The notes under the pieces are model-generated. The model did no database searches. It saw only the letters and a list, made by a program, of their open reading frames with translations, and was not told the DNA's origin. A stretch of 64,000 nucleotides of DNA from NCBI GenBank assembly GCA_025331445.1, contig JAIWNE010000066.1:1-64000 (forward strand). Direction: 5' to 3'. Positions 1 through 10,134 of this stretch are shown piece by piece. Numbering within the stretch: position 1 is the first letter of the stretch; the number at the start of each line of letters is the position of its first letter. The stretch comes from Blakeslea trispora (taxonomy: Eukaryota; Mucoromycota; Mucoromycetes; Mucorales; Choanephoraceae). Position numbers and translations under genes: made by a program.

Positions 1-2
1 TT

Positions 3-1196
3 GAAGAATGCAAGCGCGAGTTGTCTGATCAAAGATTTAGCCTGTATGTTCGACGTAGAGCTGTTGCCATGCCTAAAAAAGACAAGGGAAAGCAGAAGGC
101 TGAAAAGACCTTGAGACATATCCAAAAGGCTAAATGTCTATGAACGAGGTGCTATATTCAAGTCTGAAGATGCAAAACTCAATTCAGATCCTCAACAACT
201 TTCTCAAGATTTCGTTTTCTCTGGCACGGACAATGGCATTGTAAAAATGTCAGAATCAGTACCTGTTTCACTCGAACGATATGTCTACCATTTGAAGCTC
301 CACAACCGTTTCGCTGCTTTGACTGAGCAAACTGAACCTGAATTCCAACCATTGCCTGAACCAAAGACAGTCTCGGCTGAAGATGTTGATTTTGCAAGGA
401 GAAACTTTCATTACAGACATGAGTTGGCGTTGATGAAGAAAAACAGTCCGCAAGTCGCTGAAGCAGAAGCAGCATTGTCACGTCAAAATTTCAGTACTAT
501 CAAGAATGAAGAAGATGTTTGGAATGCGTACAGATGTTTACAAGATAATAAGAATGTAGTGAGAAGCTTTCTACCAGAATGCCAAGATGAAGAAGAGTGA
601 TATAAAAGAGAAATGTTTATGAAGAAGTCAAAAGATCGTGTTTGTGCTCGAGAACGTCTTTGGTTGAACCCTAAAGTAGAAGCAGTCAAAGATCGAAAAG
701 GCAAGAAGAAAGTAGAACCTCAGTCATCTCAGAAGCAGTTGGTTATGATGATTGGTGATAGAGGTATGGGTGTTGGCTCCAGAATCAAGCGGCACTTGCG
801 CTATGGTGGAACTTGGAAACAGGATAACATGCCCGCTATACAACAGTCAGTATTACCAATGAAAACTATACTTCCCAGACATGTGTCTATTGCTTTCACA
901 AACTTCAACATCCAAAGCAGCTCATACAAGTGAAAGGCAAAACAGTATATAGAAACATGAAAGGCGCATTCCATTGTTTGAACCCTGAATGCCCATCTGT
1001 CAGGAATGGTCGTGGGGTAAGTGGCCGTGACAAACTGTCTGTTCTTGCTATTGCCATTTCCGGGATTACAACTTTGCTCTTTCAGCAAACCCTCCCTGCT
1101 TTCTCTCAAACCATCAGTCCCTCCAACACTGAATTTAATCACAAAACAGTATCCTTTTGTACAAGAAGCAGTTTATTGGCTGCACGCGAAGCGTGA
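3..1196 (+). pseudogene. Fanzor-like (TnpB-type RNA-guided nuclease) pseudogene, truncated at window edge
   Basis: Decayed copy of the eukaryotic TnpB-like family (Fanzor), transposon-encoded proteins with a RuvC nuclease core and a zinc ribbon. Reading moves between frames: frame 3 to a stop at 141, then frame 1 from about 145, an in-frame TGA at 598-600, then frame 3 from about 849 to the stop at 1194-1196. Across the pieces the family hallmarks survive: a RuvC-I-like GTDNG (Asp codon at 229), a RuvC-II-like NENYTSQTC (Glu near 861), zinc-ribbon pairs CVYC (882-893) and CLNPEC (975-992), and the RuvC-III motif GRDKLSVLAIAISG (Asp codon at 1029). At least two frameshifts and one nonsense codon mean it is very unlikely to make a full protein. 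The 5' part lies outside the window. Family assignment rests on motif recognition; a prokaryote-like IS605 OrfB is the alternative but unlikely in this intron-rich context. Confidence 0.8.
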
Positions 1197-1268
1197 TGAG
1201 CAAGGTTGTAAGTGTTACATAAACTCTAATTGCTAAATCTTCTCTCCCCCAGACATGACAGCTTTGCC
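1197..1268 (+). other. Conserved segment downstream of Fanzor stop codon
   Basis: About 70 bp beyond the Fanzor stop are nearly repeated beyond the stop of the second Fanzor relic (minus strand, about 60967 to 60890). Similarity runs through GTAAGTGTTACATAAACTC, a pyrimidine-rich CTTCTCTCCC stretch and ACATGACAGCTTTGCC, then stops abruptly near 1268. It could be a terminal intron (it starts GTAAGT and ends CCCCAG), the 3' end of the element, or part of a guide-RNA scaffold. The sequence does not decide between these. Confidence 0.5.
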
Positions 1269-1622
1269 AATCCAAAAAATTTCCTAAAAAAAACCGTCCA
1301 TGTGACTATGATTTTGCCACCATAAAAAGGATTCAGAAAAAATTTTCCGTTTGTTTTTTTTTTTTCTTAACTACGTATCTGCCTTAGATCCTTTGTCAGA
1401 ATAAAAACTTTGTTTTTTATTTAACGAGCTTCTTTATGGGCTTTTTTCGTTGACAAAGCTTGAGTCATTCAGATACAAGATTACTTATACCTCCATCTTG
1501 GTCCCATTTCCTTTTTTAGTAAAGGAATTCATCTTGACAAAATCAAAACGTTGATGAAGTGGATTCTATTGGGGAAATGCTTGTTTTTTTTTATAATATA
1601 AATGAAAATGAAAAAAAGTCTC
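1269..1622. other. Intergenic, A/T homopolymer-rich
   Basis: Separates the Fanzor relic from the 3' end of the FANCJ-like gene. It holds poly-A and poly-T runs and probably the minus-strand gene's 3' UTR. No gene seen. Confidence 0.5.
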
Positions 1623-4600
1623 TTATAAATCATAAAACATATCCGTCATATAAGAAGGTTGTTGTGATGCCTCTATAGCGGGTACTGGAGGCAACTGTTT
1701 CTTGACCGAGACCTTGTTTTCCCAAAGATAGACACAACCCAGATGATGATCGTTATGAATACTGGTAGCCAAACAAATCACCATACCAATCGGCCTTAGT
1801 TGATCACAGACACAAGCCAACAATCGATAACAGACTTGATCTCGGCGATTATAGAGCACAGGAGCACAGACAGGTAATTGATCAATATCTAATGGACCAC
1901 CCAACAGTCGATTGGACTCAAAGGTCCAATGGGCTGGTTGAATGAGCTGAATGACTTTGGGTTGGTCTGGTCTGTCTTGAAGACATTGAAGTTGAGTATC
2001 ATATACATCTTCAAGCTGACTACTCGATCCTTCCATCAGTTGACCATGACAATATTTACAATGAATCGTGAGGTCCTTTTGAGGTGTGTCTACTATGTCC
2101 ATACTTGATCCATCTTCTATCATGGGAAGTGGTAAGGGTGGATCAATCACATAGGTTACGGGCGCTATCTCTTCTGCTTCCTTTTCTTCTAGTACCACAG
2201 ACATCTTTTCTTCTAATGTAGACGCCTTTTCTTCTAATACAATAGACGTCTTTTCTTCTTGGACTATCTTCTTTGGTTCGCTGTCCTGTTGTTGTTCTGC
2301 AATAAATCGCTTCAAGTCCATCATAGCACCTGTGTAATTTGAATGAACTCTAAACTGTCCCTTGACCCACTTGGAGAGACCATGAACCACTTCAGGTTGA
2401 TTAAAGCGTTCTTCCAACAGAATGATGGCACCCCAATCATTTCGATGACGAATACATCGACCCAACGCCTGATTGATGGCACGATAAGCTTGAGCTGTAT
2501 ACCATTCTTGCCCTGTCAACAGATCCTTGCGAACACCTCTTCTTCGATTGTTGTAATCACGCTTCAACTTGACTTCCAAATCCTTGACACCGGGATAAGG
2601 AATACCCAAGGTCACAACAGCACGACAATAGTTATCACTAAAATCAATCCCTTCACTCACTTTACCTCGAAAGACAGCAAACATCAAGGCGCCCACTCCT
2701 TCTTGTTGTTGTTCAGCTAGATCAATCTGATGATAAAATGAGTTGAGAACAATTTCAAATTCCTTCTTGTCACCACCTCTAGGTTCAGACAAGACCATCT
2801 TGACTTGCTTCATCTTGTCCAGGATACCTGTCAACTTCCAACGATCGATCAACAAATCCAATGCCTTGTAGGAAGGTAAGAAGCACAGGACACCATAGGG
2901 CACTGTCTGGACAATCTCAAGTAAAGTAGCACCTACTTCGTCTTGGTAACCAAACGACTCGAGGTTTTGATAGACACCTTTTAGAGGGATATGATGAGGC
3001 CCCTGAGGGATACTGCCTACCCAGACTTGAGATGGCTTGATGACATGGTTGGCCTCTAGCTGGCCAGAGAACTGTGTGTCTAGTTCAGAGGCAAAGGTAC
3101 TGAGAGGCGAGAGTGTGCCTGACGTCAAGATGACTGAGCGAGTGTCCTGACTCATCCTGTTGAAGATGACACCGGGATTCAGACACCAAAAGGCCATCCG
3201 GTGAACCCATTGAGGCCGGCTTTCGGTTGCTTCTGGTTGTCGCCTTCTACGTCGTTTAGGCGCCGAGGGTCTCTCGAGTGTCTTGGTCAGGACCAGCTGA
3301 TAATCTTCTGCATAACGATGGTTGGGATCACAAAGTAAACCCAGGACGGTAAATAACCCTTGAACGATATGAAGTGAGCCATGGCTGAGACATTGGAGTC
3401 GGACCGGTCTTGGACCTTCTTCACCCTCCACGGGATCCAGATGAACTACAGCACCCTTTGTCTTGCCCTCTTTTTCTTTTCGAATGAAATCTGCATGAGA
3501 AACAATGGCTTTATAGGCAGGTAACAGTCTCTCTTGAAAAGTGATGGCAGAGATATTTACTTGATTTAGTTTCTGCATCATGTCTGTACCTGTCCAACTT
3601 TGTACGTGTCAGTCAGATCATCCCCCTGTATGTATCGAAATCAACTTACTATCCTGATTGTTTTTCATATTCTTTCACTGTATATTCAGTAGCTTCATCC
3701 GTAAAAAACTCTTTTAGATTATGAATGACCTATAAGATGTACATTAGATAGTTCTTTGACCATGATGTGTCCTTACCATCCCAATGGTTCGATGTGCTTC
3801 CTTTTCTCCACCAAAAGTTGCTACTAAATCGAGTTCTTTCAAGAGGATATCTACTGTATTTTCATCCATCTCAAAAGAACCTGCAGATCTTGAAGCATCT
3901 TCTATATTATGAGCTTATAGACATAGATGAATATCTTTTTTTTTTCCTCGTTTTCAAAGAGATATTTTTTTTTACCTTCATCTAGAATCACAATATTGTC
4001 TTTTAGTTGAATGTCCAATGCCTTTCGAATGACTGGATCAATAATGTAGTTATAAGGACAAAACACAACTTCTGCAAATTCATACATCTTTCTTGAGGCA
4101 AAATAAGGACACCCTCGTACTGTCTGTCCTAGCCTGACGAGGTCTTCAATATCCCAAATAGGTTCAATGGCCTCACTAGTTGCCCTGGCAACTAATTTCC
4201 GTGCCTTGTGAAAATAAGAGCAACTGTTTTCATCCAACAATCGAGTACAATCATCGTTTTTCGTAGTTGATTTGGATACTTTGGGATGGACTAAATAGAA
4301 AAGAGGATCAAAACCTACATACATCTCACATACTCATTTTCATCTTACTGCAAAACTGTTCTCGACTACCAAGAATGGTGGTTCCTAATGATCGTTAGAT
4401 TCAAAGAGGGTCATCACAATCATCCAAAACTTTACTTGCACTATAAGATGTATTGTTTCTAAGCTCTTGTACTAATTGGGTGATTTGCTTATGACTAGAA
4501 TGGATCAATAAGTAGCCGTCATCTTTCAGACAGAACACTTACGTTCTACTGCCAACGAAAATCTTGGGTATCTTTGTGTTTGCTGCTTTCTTTTGCTCAG

Positions 4601-5291
4601 TCTCTAGTCTAATATATTCCTCCTCCTCCTCTTCACTGTCATCCTCATCACTAGGCTCTGATTCCTTTGGTCTCGGTATTGTTTGACGTATAGGTTGAAA
4701 ATCATCATCCTCGTTTTCTTGATGTATTACTGTCTTTATCTTCTTTACTCTGTCGTTCTCTTGATCCACTTCTATTGGTCTCTTTGAGCTCTCTATTAAA
4801 TTGGTGTCTTCCACTTTGGTGTCTATCTTCTTTTTTTGATGTTCTCTCCAAGCTTTAGAGAAACAAGTTCATTTTCAATCCATTTAAGCTTTGTTCTTTG
4901 TTTGTTACCTAATGCTGCACAAAGAAGTGCTAATGATTTACCAGAGCCTGTAGGACTTTCCAATAAGGCATTTTCACTTCTATTTAATGCACGGATAATC
5001 TATAGATTAAAAAAATGGATAAGCTATACACATACACAATGAAGCTTTTCTTTTGTCTTACCTTGTTCATCATTTGTATCTGAGCGGCATCTTTAGGGAG
5101 TTAATAGGGTGAAAAGAAAAAAGCGTAGTTTCATTAGACTTACAAGGCTTTAAAGGGAAATCGATCCTGACAGATTCGATCGTAATGGTCTGTCCACTGC
5201 CTGGTGCATGTACTTTCTTTTGCTTCTTTTCGATCACATTGTCCCCATTTAACTTTGAAGTATAAGCACTCCAATCAAAGGAATTAGACAT
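1623..5291 (-). CDS. FANCJ/BRIP1-like Fe-S DNA helicase
   Basis: Superfamily 2 Rad3/XPD-type 5'-3' DNA helicase, closest by motif order to FANCJ/BRIP1, which unwinds interstrand-crosslink and G4-blocked DNA in the nucleus. Ten exons inferred: 5291-5144, 5090-5062, 4999-4909, 4852-4543, 4494-4436, 4384-4349, 4290-3976, 3913-3777, 3729-3650, 3597-1623; joined length 1,059 aa with frame kept at every junction. Visible: Q-motif region IDFPLKPY..Q..MMNK, Walker [20 protein letters not shown], an acidic charged insert, [18 protein letters not shown], four spaced Cys (FCIHPK, DDC, SC, GCPYF) fitting an Fe-S cluster, DEAH box split by an intron (ILDEAHNIED), [10 protein letters not shown], and [14 protein letters not shown] (motif VI). 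The C-terminus carries EEK-rich repeats and a CKYCHG pair. The FANCJ-type [15 protein letters not shown] and GLSKWV features favour FANCJ over CHL1/DDX11 or RAD3. Its start codon lies 89 bp from the divergent TRS23 start. Confidence 0.85.
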
Positions 5292-5380
5292 CGTAGTAAG
5301 AAAAAAAAAAGAGAGAGATCAAACAAAGAAAATGCAGTTTTGAACACAGAGCTTCCTTTTTTCTTTACTTTTTTATTATT
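5292..5380. promoter_or_regulatory. Shared divergent promoter region, FANCJ-like / TRS23
   Basis: Only 89 bp separate the start codons of the minus-strand helicase gene and the plus-strand TRAPP gene. Long A and T/C tracts (AAAAAAAAAAGAGAGAG; CTTCCTTTTTTCTTTAC) could exclude nucleosomes. No TATA box is evident. Bidirectional activity is inferred from spacing only. Confidence 0.5.
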
Positions 5381-5889
5381 ATGATTTATTCACTTTATAT
5401 TATTAACAAAGCAGGTGGTCTTGTCTATCAAAAAGATTTCACTCATCAACTAGAGAAGCTCTCAAGTAATGAATACCTCGTTTTAGCAGGTACATTTCAT
5501 GGGTAAGAAAGAAAGAAAAAAGTGGTCAATAGATGGACTCATAAGACAAAGTGTGCATGCCATCACTTCCAAGATTTCACCTGTTCACAACTCATCAGGC
5601 ATAGAGATGTTGGAAGCAGAAAACTTTAAGCTCTATTGTCACCAAACACTTACAGGTAAGAATAAACATAAACACTGCCAATTTCTTATTTTTAATACCT
5701 TTATTCAGGCACCAAATTTCTATTGATGACAGCCCACAATTAAATAGTGTAGATGTCTATATGAAAAAGATTTATGACATTTACAGTGATTTTGTCATGA
5801 AAAACCCTTTCCATACACCAGAAATGCCTATCCGTTCAGACCAATTCGATCAATCACTATTAAAGTTTATTCATGCCCAAGGTGTTTAA
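5381..5889 (+). CDS. TRS23: TRAPP complex subunit Trs23 (TRAPPC4-like), with apparent 1-nt frame break
   Basis: Core subunit of the TRAPP tethering/Rab1-GEF complex at the ER-Golgi interface. Exons: 5381-5502, 5546-5655, 5709-5889. The N-terminus [17 protein letters not shown] and the middle [19 protein letters not shown] are TRAPPC4 hallmarks. The end ([21 protein letters not shown]) also matches. In exon 3 the reading frame breaks: GTKFLLMT is read in one frame and [12 protein letters not shown] in another, with a base apparently missing near 5731-5741 (around AGCCCACAA); alignment to the known family register is perfect if one nucleotide is absent. A sequencing or assembly error in an essential gene is the likeliest reason; a real lesion is possible. 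Confidence 0.85.
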
Positions 5890-5979
5890 AGCAATGTTGG
5901 GTGTAATTTCAATCCAAAAAAAACAATATATAATGTTTTGTTACATTTCTCTCTTTTTCTTGTTTTTCTTATCTTTAGA

Positions 5980-6465
5980 ATGATGAACATATTCTTCTTT
6001 TTCTTACTTAGTGTTGTGCTAGCTTATACCGAATTAAAAGCACAAGATACAAAGGAAGAAGGCACAAGTATGGAATATGCTGGTGGTATGCTTGCTCAAG
6101 ACTTTTATCATGCTGTTGCCCTCGCTGAATTCACAGGACCTACCATCATAGGTGAATTTCATTTTGTACAGGATAGTACAGGTGATACAGTGGCAACAGG
6201 TGCATTCCAAAAGGGTCTTCAGCCAGGTCAACATTATCTCTTCAAGTTCTACAATGGACCCAACTGCAAACATTTGGGTAAAGTGGTGGTTGAACATGAT
6301 TTTGAACATCTGTTGGGTCTCAGCACAGGTGGTACTGCTCCTATTCAAGAGAAAATTGAGTCTGTTCATTTGACTGGTGTGGATGGATTGATGGGTCTCC
6401 CTTGGGTATTATCAGATGGTCATCGTGATCTCGCTTGTGTGGTATTGAAGAAATCTTCACTCTAA
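5980..6465 (+). CDS. Secreted Cu/Zn superoxide dismutase-like protein lacking metal ligands
   Basis: About 161 aa. An upstream in-frame ATG exists at 5938, but the ATG at 5980 (or 5983) opens a clean signal peptide (MMNIFFFFLLSVVLAYT). The rest looks like the Cu/Zn-SOD beta-barrel: GEFHFVQ, GLQPGQHYLFKFYNG, an LG loop, GVDGLMGLPWVL, and the closing DLACVVL that corresponds to RLACGVI of true SODs. The HxH copper-binding pair expected after GLxPGxH is replaced by YLF, and the other His ligands are not evident, so enzymatic dismutase activity is unlikely. Stop codon is 42 bp from the convergent mL43 stop; start is 90 bp beyond TRS23. Possible role in the wall or extracellular space; function unknown. 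Confidence 0.6.
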   Translation: MMNIFFFFLLSVVLAYTELKAQDTKEEGTSMEYAGGMLAQDFYHAVALAEFTGPTIIGEFHFVQDSTGDTVATGAFQKGLQPGQHYLFKFYNGPNCKHLGKVVVEHDFEHLLGLSTGGTAPIQEKIESVHLTGVDGLMGLPWVLSDGHRDLACVVLKKSSL

Positions 6466-6507
6466 TTTCTCCTTCTCCTTTTTTTATTATAATAAACAAT
6501 AACATAT

Positions 6508-7016
6508 TTAAATTGTATGAGGGTTGGAATTGAAGGGTGACCAAATACCACGTACACTTTCTGTAGTGGAAATAACAGGCTTCTTTGTCAAATTCTTCAA
6601 TTTCTCTCCACTGGCATCTTTCAACAATTGAACTTTAGTGTTGATTTGTCCTGGTGTTAAATTGCGTGTACAGATAACCTTGTCACGACCGTTCACTGTC
6701 ATGGGTTAGTTTACACTGTCAAGTTTATTGAAAGAAACTTACGATAGTAACCACGAACAACAGGATGATGAGCAGGTCTAGGTTGAACAACGATTTCAAT
6801 TTGAGGATTTTCTTTGGCGAAATGGGCGAGATCTTTTTTAATATAGTCACTTGAAAGAAAAAGTCAATCAGCTGTCAAAAAAAAAATTGGAAAAGATGCT
6901 TACATCATGCCTTTGTTGCTACCCCACTTTTCACAATAGTTAAAGACCATTTTACGGCATTGAAGCACAAAGGCACCTGTACCGTTATTTGTTCTAGGTA
7001 AGATTCGACTAGCCAT
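6508..7016 (-). CDS. Mitochondrial large ribosomal subunit protein mL43
   Basis: Thioredoxin-fold L51/S25/CI-B8 domain protein of the mitochondrial large ribosomal subunit (yeast Mrpl51, human MRPL43). Three exons, 7016-6904, 6849-6743 and 6695-6508, give 135 aa. Family marks are MASRILPR at the start, FVLQCRKMVFNYCEKWGSN, HFAKENPQIEIVVQPRP followed by HPVVRGYY, and NGRDKVICTRNL. The join between exons 2 and 3 recreates the conserved GYY.NGRDK. The family's usual length is about 130-160 aa. It is convergent with the SOD-like gene. Confidence 0.9.
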
Positions 7017-8768
7017 GGTTGACATTAAGATGTAAAAAAAGAAAAATTAAAAATAAAGCAGGGTTTTTTCTTTTTTCGATAAAGAAATAAAAAAAAAAGG
7101 GGGGGACCCCACCAACAATAGGCTATGGTCGGAACCTAATTGTGGCTTGTTAGGATCAAAGTGGAAAGCGGAGAAGAAGATTGCATGAATATTAAAAGTT
7201 CCATAGTATGAACATCTTCTAGGTTGAGAGTATGTGTACTACCAGGTTAACTATCGCTCTTTCGGGGGTTAGTAAAGGATAACAAAAGACTTGAAAAGCA
7301 TTGTTTCTGGTTTATGTAAAAAGGAGGGAGGCTCGATGAGATGATCAGCTTGAGGATGAATTGTTTTCTTTTAAAAGAAATTGCATGTCTTGACATGAGC
7401 AAGATTTTCTAACATATTGTAAACCAGCTTATATGATGGGCTATATTACTCTTTCTTTTTCTTTCGAAAGAGGGCTATCCACAGAAGTAGAATGTGTAAT
7501 GAGATAATTGATTAAGCTTATAGATGATTAGAAAGTAGTCGACTTTACCTTTTGTTTTTTTTCAATTCGGGCCAACAAGAAAGTATGAATGAATCTATGT
7601 AAAATGTGCAAACTGATTTGAACATGATATTTCTTGCGTTGAGTTTACCTGCCAACAAACTGTCAATCTCTAGTCTCATTACCTTGGTTTTTGCTTGCTT
7701 TTTATTTTTTAAGAAAGTATGCTTGAGTTCTCACAAAAGACACTACTATAGTCAACGCTTTATTTATTTTTTGAGCAGGAGCTATCAACTATTCTTATGC
7801 AACACGCATCGCACTCTTGTAATTGTGGTTTGTTCACTTTTCTTTATGCTTGCCTAAAATAGAACAATTGGAGCAACCATTGTTTCTCTCCACTCGCAAA
7901 AAAAAAGGATAACATTGCTCAAATGATACTCATGTTGAAGGCCAAATTATTCCACAACTTTAACAATGGTAGCATGAATCTATTGCAGGTTACTTGATAA
8001 AAAAAACTAACCTGGCTCTTCTTTTATTACAGTATATTCAACTTTTGTATTAATTAGAGAGTTACTATTCTTTCTTTTACACGGTAAACACAGCCATCTT
8101 GGTTCTATATCGAAACATAGAACAATTCGACAATTCACTTCATTTAGCAGCTCATATACAGTAAAAGACAAGATGGAGAGCGCATGGGGCAATGATCAAA
8201 AACCTTCCCTAGCTAACAACTGCAGGTTACATTGGTTGATCTGACCTTCATAAAGTTCTTGTCTTTTAAACTATTCTTACCTCTCCTATAAACTATAATA
8301 ACCACAAAGAACTGAATTGTGGCATGCTCATGAATAAGTAATTATGCAATACAACTTGAATTACAACTAAAAAATATAGAGTGGCATATAGAATAACCAA
8401 TCAACATAACACTCTTCTTGTTACAGTAACATATGATATGTGGTAATCTGCCACTCCTTCTTATACAAGACTAAAATCACAGAAGCAAATAGGCCATATG
8501 CTACGGCATACATCTTATGTGCAATAACGCGATATAAGGAACAATATATTAAGCTACAGTAACTGGAAATAGATAAAAAAAAGAATGACTTATATAGGGA
8601 AACTATCATAATAGGCATTGCAACCAAAAGTTAAGTAAAGGGAAACCATGATGATCAACACTGCAGCATCACTTCGTTAACAATCACGTGTAATGCGGCA
8701 GTGCGGCAAGTGTCCGGACCGGATAATATAAGAATATATTAGTTTGTGCGTAATTGCTTTCATCAAAT
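7017..8768. other. Intergenic region, no gene recognised
   Basis: A+T-rich sequence with homopolymers (A8G7 near 7090) and scattered short open frames that lack family resemblance. The final 100 bp would contain upstream sequence of the tRNA-Val gene. Confidence 0.4.
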
Positions 8769-8842
8769 GGTTCCATAGTCTAGTTGGTTATGGCATCGCC
8801 TTTACACGGCGAAGGTCTTCGGTTCGATCCCGGATGGAATCA
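8769..8842 (+). tRNA. tRNA-Val (anticodon UAC)
   Basis: Cloverleaf readable by eye: acceptor GGTTCCA pairs with TGGAATC (one G-T), D-arm TAGTCTAGTTGGTTATGGC, anticodon stem TCGCC/GGCGA with loop TTTACAC (anticodon TAC), and TPsiC arm with GGTTCGATCCC. No intron. Internal A and B boxes are present. Confidence 0.95.
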
Positions 8843-8843
8843 T

Positions 8844-8857
8844 CTTTTTTATTTTTT
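8844..8857 (+). terminator. RNA polymerase III oligo-T terminator
   Basis: Two T runs (T6-T7) start 1-2 bases after the tRNA discriminator base, as expected for Pol III termination. Confidence 0.8.
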
Positions 8858-10134
8858 ATTCAAGTTTATGCATTCACTTGGTTTACAAGATGATGCGTAT
8901 TGTGCTCTCTCTTTTTTTTTTTAGATAATGATCGTAAGACAGAAAACACAAGTAAACTGTAAATTATGAGTGTGGAATGATAGATTAAAATATCCAAGAG
9001 GAGGGGGGAACTCTAGACAATATAGAATAAGGATTTATGGTCGAAGGAGCCTAAAGTTTAAATGAGTAAAACCAAGATAAGTGAAGTTGTCTATAAAAGA
9101 GATGATATACTTCACCAAAACAAGACCGTGTTGAACTTGCAGATCCTGCTTTAACAACCAGAGTAACGGATCATTGCGTATATAGATCTTTCACTATATG
9201 CCTTTTAATCATGAAAGATTTGTAACTAATTTGTTGTGCAATAAGAGCTCTGGCAACCTAAGATACTGAATAGGAAGCACAGATTTGAATTCGGAGAAGC
9301 CAAAAGAAATTGAAACATAATTGAATCACCAAGAAAATGCCTATGTAATAAAAAGTGTAAAGTCACCAGGATGTTAAATTGTTGGACTGCCATAAGAGCA
9401 AAAGATTTTAAAAAGAGACTGAATGTAAGGTTTGACAACAACTAGAGTAAATGCTATCACAACACAAACGAAATGTTTGTCTTTTCACATAAGCTGCTCT
9501 TATTTGATGCAAGCATTCATTTCAATCAGACAAAGAGCATTTTAACAACAACTAACAACGTATAACAGAACATGTCATCTAGAACAGATGTTTTCTTAAA
9601 TAAAAATATTCATACAGAGACTATAGCTTTCATGAAATGTATCAATTAACCTAACATTGATTTTTACCTCTTTTGACGAAGAATATTGCATCTCTTCATA
9701 CACACGATTGCCAGATAACTTATTCCTTCGGCAAAACAAACATTTCTTTATTTCATAGTGAAAAACCACAAAAAAATTCAAATGGGGGACCTTTTTCATT
9801 CGAACAATTCAAACTGAAGTCCTCAACTCGAGAAATGATATAAACATCCTCGGTCCAGAAACGGATAACGTCAAGTAGTCACTTACTTGACTTAAGCTGG
9901 TGTGAGAATTGCATCATGTAGCTTGCTTTTGTTTCTTTATTTGTCTTTCAACATTTGGACTCATTAATATCTGAGCAAGAAACTCGAAGCTCAATCTTCC
10001 TCGCTCTTCAATGAAATTTACCATTCATCAACATCATGATGTTTATCTAAGCTGAATTTGACATTTTTTTTGTGGCCCGACATGAGAATTGTTCCTCTTT
10101 TTTTTCATTTTTTTTTAAAGTGTGTTAACAATCT
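8858..10134. other. Intergenic region, no gene recognised
   Basis: A+T-rich, with many in-frame stops on both strands. Poly-T tracts just before 10134 probably belong to the IMA1-like promoter/5' UTR. Confidence 0.4.

Noticed and set aside
1021..1236. Open frame offset by one base within the Fanzor relic
   Set aside because: It overlaps the RuvC-III/tail coding frame and has no family resemblance; the recognised motifs are in the other frame.
7606..7857. 83-codon plus-strand open frame
   Set aside because: Phe/Ser-rich low-complexity translation with no domain, no supporting start context, in A+T-rich DNA.
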